Shown piece by piece: positions 34,917 to 41,784 of a stretch of DNA of 64,000 nt (the first letter of the stretch is position 1; each line of letters begins with the position of its first letter). The position numbers were made by a program, and so were the translations under genes. This DNA is from CAVPUA01 sp963828015 (GTDB lineage: Bacteria; Actinomycetota; Actinomycetes; Mycobacteriales; Jatrophihabitantaceae): NCBI GenBank assembly GCA_963828015.1, contig CAWHCD010000006.1, positions 744,001 to 808,000 on the forward strand. Reading direction: 5' to 3'. Under the pieces are notes generated by a model that did not search any database, was not told where the DNA came from, and saw only the letters and a program-made list of their open reading frames with translations.

Positions 34917-35210
34917 AAGCACATAGTGCCCCGCGAGCGCGAAGCCCGACCCGCAGGCATAAGGGCCGCGCACGATCCGGGACGCGGCGGTAGCTCCGGG
35001 CAGCGGCCCACTCAGGTGGGTAGTCGGGGCCTTCGCCAGCCCCGAGCCCCCGGCAGAGGGACCAGACCTTCGCTTCGCACGTCAAGGGCCTTCGCTGCGC
35101 TCCGGTCACTTCGTGACGGCCTTCGGCCGCCCTGGACCTGCTGCGCTGCGGCCCGGTCGAGTCGCGAGTTGTTCGGGCATCCGCCCGATCACGAGGAAGG
35201 GAACCCGCGA
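34917..35210. other. Non-coding centre of the element with clustered hairpins
   Basis: 294 bases between divergent genes. Two adjacent short hairpins are exact: GTCAC-TTC-GTGAC (35105-35117) and GGCC-TTC-GGCC (35118-35128). Similar TTCGCTGCGC-rich sequence surrounds them. It must contain the promoters of both arms and is a candidate replication (nick) origin for the Rep protein. AGGAAGGGA near its right end is the ribosome binding site of the next gene. Confidence 0.45.
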
Positions 35211-35444
35211 ATGACCAAGCCGACCGACCGCTTCACCGAATGGACTACCGCTCTGGACGCAGCCGCCGCGATCCACCGCAGCATGATCGGCGCGAAGGTG
35301 CGTTACATCGGCCTGGACGGCCACGCCGACGGGCCAGTCGGGCGGATCATCCGCATCGAGCGCACCGGCCTGCGGGTGCGGTGGGAGAACGCCACCCAGC
35401 CCGAGATCGTGCACCCCGACGACGTCGCCTGGATCGAGCCATGA
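35211..35444 (+). CDS. Small hypothetical element protein, beta-barrel-like
   Basis: 77 residues from ATG 35211 with a strong AGGAAGGGA site 8 bases upstream. The C-terminal part (GAKVRYIGLDGHADGPVG, RIIRIERTGLRVRWENA, HPDDVAWIEP) reads like a small SH3/KOW-type barrel. It overlaps the next gene in ATGA. No function assignable. Confidence 0.65.
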   Translation: MTKPTDRFTEWTTALDAAAAIHRSMIGAKVRYIGLDGHADGPVGRIIRIERTGLRVRWENATQPEIVHPDDVAWIEP

Positions 35445-35620
35445 CCGTGATCTGCGAAGCGTGCCTGACCCGACCCGCGCTCGGGTTGTTGACGTTGCAC
35501 GACCAGGACGGGCACCACCTCGCGGACTGGTGGACGTGCGCTGCGTGCGCCGATCACGACGCACCGATCCATGACGCACGCGGCCTGCGGGTCAGCGTGA
35601 CCATCGCCGTCATCGACTAA
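35441..35620 (+). CDS. Small zinc-ribbon-like element protein
   Basis: 59 residues, starting in the stop codon of the preceding gene. Two cysteine pairs, CEAC near the N-terminus and CAAC about 29 residues later, make a likely zinc ribbon. The linker GLLTLHDQDGHHLADWWT is typical of small actinomycete phage or plasmid proteins. Function unknown. Confidence 0.6.
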   Translation: MTVICEACLTRPALGLLTLHDQDGHHLADWWTCAACADHDAPIHDARGLRVSVTIAVID

Positions 35621-35745
35621 CCCCAGCAGCCCAAGTGAGGCACGGGCGCCGGGGTGGACCCCGAGCCGCGCGCTTCGCTTGCCGCGGCCCAGGGCCCCCC
35701 ACCCCGCCGACCGTCCACCCATCAGCGCCAGCACGGGACCCATCT

Positions 35746-36357
35746 ATGCCACCAGGACTCGCCCGCATCGAACCGACCTTGCCGCAGGCCCATCACGCGA
35801 TCAGCGTGACCGAGAACGGCCAGCACCTGGGCATAGTGGCCCTGGTGCTCGTGCAGCGACCGCACGGCGCGACGCTGCGCCGGCAGTGGTGGGCGCAGCC
35901 GCCGGCCAACGACCCGAGACCGATCCCGCGACCGTTCGACACGAGGGCCGGCGCGATCTCCTGCCTGCGCTACCGGCACGCCACCCTGCACCGGCCCGAG
36001 CCCGGACCAGCACCAGACGCCACCCTGGCAGTGATCGCCGCCGCGCTGGCGAACGCCGGGCCGACCGCCGCCGTCTGGCTCGCCGCCTCGTTGGCCCTGC
36101 ACCACATCGCCGAGTTGGAAGCCCAACGCCGTAGTGATCCGCCCGCTGTTTGGCGTGAACTTCGACGGATCGGCGACTGGCTGAAAGCCGCAACCGATCC
36201 CAATCCGTACGGGAGTTCGGTAGGTGGTGTCGATTATCGGCGAACTGAGCCCGGGTGGTGCAACCCGCGCGAGGGTTCCGACCGGCGGCGACAATGTTCT
36301 GATCGGGCCCTCCGGGCGGCCCAATCGGCACATCGTCGCCGGTGCGACGCATCGTGA
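35746..36357 (+). CDS. Element protein reading through the right attachment site
   Basis: 203 residues from ATG 35746 in the integrated form. The first 160 residues look like a natural protein (ISVTENGQHLGIVALVLVQR, a Trp-rich WWAQPP, then a helical segment). From about residue 162 the frame passes through the 19-bp core (VDYRRT) into chromosomal DNA, adding about 37 arginine-rich residues. If the element is circular, the codon after ACT becomes TAA, giving a 167-residue protein. Family unknown. Confidence 0.6.
   Translation: MPPGLARIEPTLPQAHHAISVTENGQHLGIVALVLVQRPHGATLRRQWWAQPPANDPRPIPRPFDTRAGAISCLRYRHATLHRPEPGPAPDATLAVIAAALANAGPTAAVWLAASLALHHIAELEAQRRSDPPAVWRELRRIGDWLKAATDPNPYGSSVGGVDYRRTEPGWCNPREGSDRRRQCSDRALRAAQSAHRRRCDAS
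36228..36246 (-). repeat. Right attachment site of the element (half dif)
   Basis: TGTCGATTATCGGCGAACT, identical to 32108-32126. On the reverse strand the XerC arm TTCGCCGATAA and centre TCGACA are intact, but the XerD arm position (36217-36227) holds CCACCTACCGA instead of TTATGTCAATA, as expected for an element-derived arm. Confidence 0.78.
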
Positions 36358-36464
36358 GCAGACCGCCGCCGATGAGTCGCTACGAACGGGATTCGGCGCG
36401 ATGCGCCGAGACGCTCAGCTCGGTTGTTACGTCCTACCCGCCTACCTCGCTCGTGCGGTCCTGG

Positions 36465-36473
36465 TTGACATAA
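36465..36473 (-). repeat. Isolated XerD-arm-like sequence
   Basis: TTGACATAA (TTATGTCAA on the reverse strand) matches 32099-32107. The preceding bases GTCC-TGGT match the left flank of the dif-like site with two 3-base gaps. No XerC arm lies at the right distance. It may be the scar of an older insertion or chance. Confidence 0.35.
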
Positions 36474-36488
36474 CGTTGACAGGACGAT

Positions 36489-37037
36489 TCAGGTCCGCAG
36501 GACGCAGTCGCCGCACAGGTCTTGGCCGGTCCGCAGAGCCGGCGCGGGTGACGCGCGATAGATCAGGCAGCAACTTCCCCGGCGAAAGGCGGCGCCCAGG
36601 TCGGGATTGGGCGCCTGATGTGGAGTTTGATCCAGCATCGTGGTCGCAAGGGCCACGACCCGCTGGGTCAGTTCCGGGCGTCGAGCGACGATGATTGTCG
36701 CTGCGCTGTTGATCGCGGACGCCACGTTCCCCCACAGCACCTGATCGGACACCGAGACGAGCTGCCCGACGGCCTCGGTGAGCGAGCGCACCGGGCCGCC
36801 GATCAACGAGGACGGCTGTGGGCTGACGGCGATCGAGAGCGGGTACGGACCGCGGAGTTCGTCCTGCCACCACATGGAATGCAAATCGGCGACCAGGAAC
36901 TGATCAGTGAGGGCCGTTACCGCGAGTCCGGCGGCGATGATCCGCGCCACCAGGCCCAAGTGAGCGACCGAGGCAGCGACCCTTACTTCGATGGCATCGA
37001 GGGGCCGCTCCCCCGCCGCGGCCAGGGCTCCCCGCAC
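36489..37037 (-). CDS. FhuF-like (2Fe-2S) protein, start unresolved
   Basis: The C-terminus carries the FhuF-type iron-sulphur motif: RRGSCCLIYR, then CGDC after about 15 residues. FhuF reduces ferric siderophores. GTG 37037 gives 182 residues, but the frame stays open upstream and encodes residues that fit the family (DIAALGPFFEFD, PWAELHQLLDDPARLSARIG) back to about 37178. That stretch has no ATG, GTG or TTG; ATT at 37178 is the best upstream candidate. It follows cbtA and may share the cobalamin-controlled transcript. Confidence 0.75.
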   Translation of the reverse strand: MRGALAAAGERPLDAIEVRVAASVAHLGLVARIIAAGLAVTALTDQFLVADLHSMWWQDELRGPYPLSIAVSPQPSSLIGGPVRSLTEAVGQLVSVSDQVLWGNVASAINSAATIIVARRPELTQRVVALATTMLDQTPHQAPNPDLGAAFRRGSCCLIYRASPAPALRTGQDLCGDCVLRT

Positions 37038-37213
37038 CGCGCCGATTCGCGCGCTCAGGCGAGCGGGATCGTCGAGGAGCTGGTGGAGTTCGGCCCACGG
37101 CGTGGCTGCCGGGGCGCTCTGGGGATGGTGGTCGAACTCGAAAAACGGACCCAGCGCGGCGATGTCGTCAGCGACAATTGGCCCCGCCGCGTCCTCGTTC
37201 GAATCCGCCCTGG

Positions 37214-38098
37214 CTACGAGGACGCTCCCATGGGGTTGGCGTCCGGCACCGGGTTGGACAGCGGCCTGCGCCCCACAATGCGTTCGAGCAGCGCCGAGAA
37301 GATCAATCCGATGGTCGTCCAGATGATCATCTGGTTGATCACCGAGTAGAACCGGAACTTCCAGAGCACATCGGCCGGGAAGCCCGGGTAGACCAGCTTG
37401 CCGCTCCCATCAATGATCGGCTGGGGTGTCTCGGTAGCCGACCGGGCGTAGCCGTACTGATTCTGGTGCGCGACGTTCGCGGCCAGATTGCCGAGGCTGG
37501 GCAGGCAGGCCATCAGAATCGACATCGCTGCGAGGTAGCCCGCGCCGGCGATCAAGCTGGCGTTGAACACCCCGAACCGCGGCTGCAGGAACCGGTGCCC
37601 GATGTAGAAGGCGATGACCAGCCCGACGAGCGAAGCGCCGACCATCGTCAGGTACAGATGGCCTCGCGTGGTGATCGTGAAGGTGTGCCCGATCGCCGGC
37701 GGGTTGGCCGGGTACTTCACGAACGGCATCAGGTAGACGCCGAGAAACCCGAAGCCCGAGATCAGCAGCGCCACGGTGCGGGGCCGCACGTTGAACCGGG
37801 CGTGAAGCACCAAATAGACCACGGCGACCAAGGCGCCCATCGCGGTCGCGAACCCGATGATCCCGGTGGCCAGCCCGACCGTGGATTGAACCGTGCGCGA
37901 GAAGAGCTCGGGGCCGTCGGCGGCCACTGGGCGGCCGGCAGCCTTGTTCAGCTGATCGAGCACCTCATCGCGGCCGGATTCGTAGGCGATGGCCTTGTTG
38001 ATGTACGGCTCGGCGAAGATCCGGGCGAAGACGAAGCCCAAGACTCCGGCGATGAAACCAGCAAGTAGGCCACGAAGAATGACCTTCAGTTCCATCAT
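37214..38098 (-). CDS. cbtA: Cobalt transporter subunit CbtA
   Basis: 294 residues with about six to seven membrane helices, starting MMELKVILRGLLAGFIAGVLGF, a typical CbtA beginning, and containing FNVRPRTVALLISGFGFLGVYLMP. With CbtB it forms a predicted B12-regulated cobalt uptake system. The cbtB gene ends 15 bases upstream with an intervening perfect hairpin. A cobalamin riboswitch precedes cbtB. Confidence 0.88.
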   Translation of the reverse strand: MMELKVILRGLLAGFIAGVLGFVFARIFAEPYINKAIAYESGRDEVLDQLNKAAGRPVAADGPELFSRTVQSTVGLATGIIGFATAMGALVAVVYLVLHARFNVRPRTVALLISGFGFLGVYLMPFVKYPANPPAIGHTFTITTRGHLYLTMVGASLVGLVIAFYIGHRFLQPRFGVFNASLIAGAGYLAAMSILMACLPSLGNLAANVAHQNQYGYARSATETPQPIIDGSGKLVYPGFPADVLWKFRFYSVINQMIIWTTIGLIFSALLERIVGRRPLSNPVPDANPMGASS

Positions 38099-38117
38099 TA
38101 GTCCCGCCCGGGACTAA
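38098..38117 (-). repeat. Perfect inverted repeat at the cbtB-cbtA junction
   Basis: TTAGTCCCG-CC-CGGGACTAA: 9-bp arms and a 2-base loop. It covers the cbtB stop codon and reaches the first base of the cbtA ATG. It could couple cbtA translation to cbtB. Confidence 0.7.
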
Positions 38118-38338
38118 TGGCAGGGAAAACCAAGGAAGTGCCGCGCGTCGTGGACCCACTCGTGGACCACCATCGTCTTGCCGAAGACCGAGAGCATTCC
38201 TTCGTCGACGCCGATGAAGTAGTAGGCGGCGAGCGCCAAGAAGACCGTGATGCCGACCAACAGGCCGACTCGCTTGCTCGACAGCGGGGCGATCTCGGGT
38301 GTCGTTGCGGTGGCATCGGCTACGGAAATGCTGCTCAT
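38114..38338 (-). CDS. cbtB: Cobalt transporter subunit CbtB
   Basis: 74 residues with one membrane helix (VGLLVGITVFLALAAYYFIG) and the diagnostic histidine-rich C-terminus HEWVHDARHFLGFPCH, a likely cobalt-binding site. It has a strong GAAGGAGG ribosome binding site. It is the first gene of the riboswitch-controlled operon. Confidence 0.9.
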   Translation of the reverse strand: MSSISVADATATTPEIAPLSSKRVGLLVGITVFLALAAYYFIGVDEGMLSVFGKTMVVHEWVHDARHFLGFPCH

Positions 38339-38380
38339 GTGAGCCTCCTTCAGGGATTCTGCGTCCCTCTAGTGGATGGG

Positions 38381-38477
38381 CATCGCGATGGCGAAGTGTC
38401 TGACTTGCCCTCGTGCGAGACGGGGGCTAACAGTGGCGCGACCGTCCCGGATTCACACCGGGTTCCTATCGCCATCA
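38381..38477 (-). promoter_or_regulatory. Cobalamin riboswitch controlling cbtBA
   Basis: On the reverse strand: GATGGCGAT closing arm (38476-38468), the conserved GAACCCGGTGTGAATCCGGG block, GACGGTCGCGCCACTGT (B12-box region), then CAAGTCAGACAC and the partner arm TCGCCATC (about 38394-38387). This matches the B12 element. A smaller hairpin AGGGA/TCCCT sits between it and the cbtB ribosome binding site and may be the expression platform. Adenosylcobalamin would lower cobalt uptake. Confidence 0.9.
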
Positions 38478-38527
38478 CGCAGCCCGGACGCTATCGGTTG
38501 GGTGGGGCCGGGTCAATCGCCGGACGA

Positions 38528-38926
38528 TCAGCCGGAGTGTCGGACGGCCTCGGCGACGACGCCCCCGAGGACCGCAGCGCCCAGGGCCAGGGCGACCATC
38601 GCGCCGGCCCGGGCCGGTGGCAGTCGGCCCGCTCGCACCGCACCGGCCAGGGCGACGGCGTCGACCGCGTCGCTGGCCGCGCCACCGATCAGCCACCAGC
38701 CGCTGTCACGTCCGGTGATTGCGCTCGCGACGGTTCCTGCGCCCAGCGCGATGTCGCGGGCGGCGGTCATCCGGGACAGCCAACTGATGCGCACGGCGGT
38801 GACCGTGTCCAGGCCCAGCATTCGGGTGCCCTGCTCAGGTTGCACCAGCAGGGCCGCGCCCAGACCCAGCCGCCCCACCCCGATGGCCAGGGCGGCGAGT
38901 CGGGGGGCAGGGATTTGGGTCGGCAT
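38528..38926 (-). CDS. Small membrane protein, DUF4267-like
   Basis: 132 residues from ATG 38926, with a longer frame possible. Four hydrophobic helices alternate with basic loops; the core reads RISWLSRMTAARDIALGAGTVASAI and GGAASDAVDAVALAGAV, a pattern common in actinomycete four-helix DUF4267-like proteins. Function unknown. It is transcribed in the same direction as cbtBA but lies upstream of the riboswitch. Confidence 0.7.
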   Translation of the reverse strand: MPTQIPAPRLAALAIGVGRLGLGAALLVQPEQGTRMLGLDTVTAVRISWLSRMTAARDIALGAGTVASAITGRDSGWWLIGGAASDAVDAVALAGAVRAGRLPPARAGAMVALALGAAVLGGVVAEAVRHSG

Positions 38927-39049
38927 CGAGTTCCACGCAATCTGGCTGTGCGCACGTCCGGCAAAGCTGAGAGTGCGCTGGCGGGCTGACCACCTCAGGC
39001 TAGCCGTCGCGGGATCGTAGACGACAGGTGGCATTGCTCGGGTTCGCGG

Positions 39050-39075
39050 GGAATCTCCGCACCGGCTCGTTCGTT
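39050..39075 (+). promoter_or_regulatory. SigR/SigH-type promoter of rbpA
   Basis: GGAAT (39050-39054), exactly 18 bases, GTT (39073-39075). This fits the thiol-stress sigma consensus GGAAT-N18-GTT. The predicted start is about 50 bases before the rbpA ATG. In Streptomyces rbpA belongs to the SigR regulon, which supports the call. Confidence 0.68.
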
Positions 39076-39134
39076 GTGCCAAACAGATTCGCTGGTGGGT
39101 TTCGCCGGCGTGTAGGCAGCAGGAGGTACTCGTC

Positions 39135-39485
39135 ATGGCGGACCGCACCCTTCGGGGCAGTCGTCTCGGCTCGGTCAGCTACGAGACGGAGTACGGCGCT
39201 GAGCCGGCGCCCCGCAACATCGCCGAGTACAAGTGCCCGGCCGGACACGTCTTCCGGGTGCCCTTCTCCGAAGAGGCCGAGATTCCGACCGTCTGGGAGT
39301 GCCGCACCGATGGCAACCCGTCGCGGCTGGTGGACGGCCCGGAGCCCGAGGCCAAGAAGGTCAAGCCCCCACGCACCCACTGGGACATGCTGATGGAGCG
39401 GCGCAGCGTGGCCGACCTCGAAGAGGTCCTGGCCGAGCGCCTTGATGTGCTGCGCGCGCGACGCGGGACGACCAAGAGCGCCTAG
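39135..39485 (+). CDS. rbpA: RNA polymerase-binding protein RbpA
   Basis: 116 residues. It binds RNA polymerase and the principal sigma factor and stabilises open complexes. The zinc-type core YKCPAGHVFRVPFSEEAEIP with a second cysteine in WECRTDG, the basic linker KKVKPPRTHWDML and the C-terminal sigma-interaction helix RRSVADLEEVLAERL are all present. AGGAGG sits 8 bases before the ATG. The stop overlaps that of convergent ppm1. Confidence 0.96.
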   Translation: MADRTLRGSRLGSVSYETEYGAEPAPRNIAEYKCPAGHVFRVPFSEEAEIPTVWECRTDGNPSRLVDGPEPEAKKVKPPRTHWDMLMERRSVADLEEVLAERLDVLRARRGTTKSA

Positions 39486-40243
39486 CTCTTGCGCTGCACC
39501 AGCGTCCTGAGCTGGCCGCCGCGGTAGGCAACGCCCCATTGGGTGACGCGCAACAGCGCCTCTGCCACGATGGCGCTGCTCATCTTGGACTCGCCGCGCT
39601 CACGTTCGACGAAGCGGATCGGCACCTCGACGACGCGGAAGCCGGCCCGCAATGCTCGCCAAGCAAGGTCGACCTGGAAGCAGTAGCCCTCCGAGGCGAC
39701 CGCGGCGTAGTCGATCTGCTCGAGGACGGCGCGTCGATAGGCGCGGTAACCGCCAGTGGCGTCGTGCAGCGAGATCCCAAGGGCGAGCCGGGTGTAGAGG
39801 TTGCCGCCCCGCGATATGACTTCGCGGAGCTTGGGCCAGTTGACGACCGAGCCGCCGGGCACCCATCGCGAGCCAAGGACCAGATCGGCCGACGTCAGTG
39901 CGGCCAGCAGCCGCCCCAGCTGCTCGGGGGCGTGCGAGCCGTCGGCGTCCATCTCGACCAGAACGTCGTAGTCGGCCGCCAAACCCCAGTCGAAGCCGGC
40001 GATATAGGCCGCGCCCAGCCCGGCCTTGCTAACGCGGTGCAGGACATGCACCCGGTCGTGCGCGGCCGCCAGCTTGTCGGCCAGCTCACCCGTGCCGTCC
40101 GGGCTGCCGTCATCGACGATGAGCAACTCGACGGCGGACTGCTCGAGCAAGACGCGCCCGACGATGTCCTCGATGTTCTCGCGCTCGTTGTACGTCGGGA
40201 TGATGACCAATACCCGTCCTACCGAGTCGGCGTCCTCGCTCAT
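39482..40243 (-). CDS. ppm1: Polyprenol monophosphomannose synthase (GT2)
   Basis: 253 residues, glycosyltransferase family 2. VLVIIPTYNERENI opens the domain, VDDGSPDGTG and VEMDADGSHAPEQL give the nucleotide and metal sites, and FVERERGESKMS is typical of dolichol-phosphate mannose synthases. It transfers mannose from GDP-mannose to polyprenyl phosphate for lipoglycan and protein mannosylation. It overlaps lnt by 4 bases, matching the actinobacterial ppm1-lnt pairing. Confidence 0.93.
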   Translation of the reverse strand: MSEDADSVGRVLVIIPTYNERENIEDIVGRVLLEQSAVELLIVDDGSPDGTGELADKLAAAHDRVHVLHRVSKAGLGAAYIAGFDWGLAADYDVLVEMDADGSHAPEQLGRLLAALTSADLVLGSRWVPGGSVVNWPKLREVISRGGNLYTRLALGISLHDATGGYRAYRRAVLEQIDYAAVASEGYCFQVDLAWRALRAGFRVVEVPIRFVERERGESKMSSAIVAEALLRVTQWGVAYRGGQLRTLVQRKS

Positions 40244-41784
40244 CCGGGCACGGCCTCCTTCGTCCTCGGGCGCGCCCGACGGCCGCGCAACTGCTCGATT
40301 GTGACCCCTACGAGCAGCCCGATGGCGATCGCTGCCAGCAAATACTCGGGTACGGCGCCGAGCCGAACCGCCAGCGTAGTGCTAGTGGACAGGGGAACTT
40401 CGTTCTCGAGAATGGCCGAGGTGTAGAGCGCGCCCGACTGGCTGATCACGTGGCCGTCGGGACCGATGACTGCGCTCTTGCCGGTCGTGGCGGCCTGCAC
40501 CACCGTTCGACCGGTTTCCACTGCGCGCAGCTTGCTCATCGCCAGCTGTTGGTAGGTCTCGGCGGTGTGCCCGAAGGTGGCGTTGTTCGTTTGCACCACG
40601 AGCAGTTGCGCCCCCGCCCGCACGGAGGACTCCACGAGGCTGTCGTAGGCCACTTCGAAGCAGATCACGTCGCCGATCGGGAACGGACCGCCGCTCAGCA
40701 GACCGTTGCCCGTACCGGCCACCATGTCCTGCGGCACCAGGTCGACGTCGGAGCTGACGATTCGGGCCAGGCTGCGCAGCGGGATGTATTCGCCGAACGG
40801 CACTGGGTGGCGCTTGGTGTACTGGCTGCCCGGGCCGGTGGTCGGCGACCACAGGATGCCGACGTTGCGCCGATGCGTGGGACCTGGCCCCTGCAGGATC
40901 GCGCCGACCAGAATCGGCGCGCCCACGGCCTTCACCGCGCTGTCGATCTCGGTGTAGGCGCTCTGGTCCTGGAAGGGGTCGAGGTCGGAGGCATCCTCGG
41001 GCCAGATGACCAGGCTCGGCTGCGGCGCGGTGCCGGCCTTGACCTGGGCCGCGAGCTTCATCGTCTCGGCCACGTGGTTGTCGAGCACCTGTCCGGCGCG
41101 ATCCTCGAAGGCCAAGCCGATGTCGGGCACGTTGCCCTGGATGACGGCGATCACCTGATGGTTGTGCGGGTGGGGCTTGAGCACCACCCCGGCGAACGCT
41201 CCGATGAGCGGCACGGACAGAGCTACGACGACGCCGAACGCAAGCACCTTCGGCTGGGCCAGTCGCGGACGCACCGACCGCGCGCCCAGCGCCAGCCCAC
41301 CGCCGGCGAGGGCCACCACGAAGGTGACCAGTGGCGCGCCGCCCAGGGCGGCGAACCAGCGGATGGGCGATACGGATTGGCTGAACGCCAGCCGCCCCCA
41401 GGGAAAGCCGCCAAAGGGCAGTCGATCGCGCAGCGCCTCCTGAAGCACCCAGGCACAGCCCACCCAGACCGGCATGAGGCGTCGCCGCTGCAGGACCGTC
41501 AGCGCGGCGCCCAGGGCGGCGAAGAACGCACTTTCGGCCGCGCACAACAGCAACCACGGGAACGGACCGACATAAACCCCGGTCCAGGCCAGCAGCGGCA
41601 CCGTGAAGGCCAGCCCGTAGAGGTAACCCAGCCAGGCCGCGGTCCGGGCCGGGCGGGCATCCACGGCGACGCTTAACAGGGCGACACTGATGATCGCGAG
41701 GGGCCAGATTCCCAGCCGCGGAAAGGCGGCGACGCCGATCAGACCGCCGGCGACGGCGGTCAGGGCCGCCCATCGGGTTCTCAT
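40240..41784 (-). CDS. lnt: Apolipoprotein N-acyltransferase
   Basis: 514 residues from ATG 41784, which overlaps the amidohydrolase stop. The N-terminal third is six membrane helices. The C-terminal carbon-nitrogen hydrolase domain has the Glu-Lys-Cys triad in VIWPEDASD, TKRHPVPFGEYIPL and GDVICFEVAYDS. It N-acylates the terminal cysteine of lipoproteins. A plausible substrate in this window is the L,D-transpeptidase lipoprotein. Confidence 0.94.
   Translation of the reverse strand: MRTRWAALTAVAGGLIGVAAFPRLGIWPLAIISVALLSVAVDARPARTAAWLGYLYGLAFTVPLLAWTGVYVGPFPWLLLCAAESAFFAALGAALTVLQRRRLMPVWVGCAWVLQEALRDRLPFGGFPWGRLAFSQSVSPIRWFAALGGAPLVTFVVALAGGGLALGARSVRPRLAQPKVLAFGVVVALSVPLIGAFAGVVLKPHPHNHQVIAVIQGNVPDIGLAFEDRAGQVLDNHVAETMKLAAQVKAGTAPQPSLVIWPEDASDLDPFQDQSAYTEIDSAVKAVGAPILVGAILQGPGPTHRRNVGILWSPTTGPGSQYTKRHPVPFGEYIPLRSLARIVSSDVDLVPQDMVAGTGNGLLSGGPFPIGDVICFEVAYDSLVESSVRAGAQLLVVQTNNATFGHTAETYQQLAMSKLRAVETGRTVVQAATTGKSAVIGPDGHVISQSGALYTSAILENEVPLSTSTTLAVRLGAVPEYLLAAIAIGLLVGVTIEQLRGRRARPRTKEAVPG

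Larger units (their letters stand above)
32108..36246. mobile_element. Xer-dependent integrative element (IMEX-like) inserted at dif
   Basis: A 4,120-bp unit bounded by a 19-bp exact direct repeat TGTCGATTATCGGCGAACT (32108-32126 and 36228-36246), which is the dif centre plus one arm. It encodes a Rep_trans-like replication initiator, a helix-turn-helix protein, a HEPN-like protein and four hypothetical proteins. No integrase or transposase is present, as in Vibrio elements that borrow host XerCD. Its HEPN region is less GC-rich than the host: one 60-base line I counted (34081-34140) is about 55 percent GC. Confidence 0.78.

Noticed and set aside
32108..36246. Reading the element as an insertion sequence or composite transposon.
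   Set aside because: There is no transposase, no terminal inverted repeat and the flanking repeat is a recombination core rather than a short target duplication.
40450..41676. A 408-codon forward open frame opposite lnt.
   Set aside because: Antisense shadow of lnt, low-complexity composition, no family resemblance.
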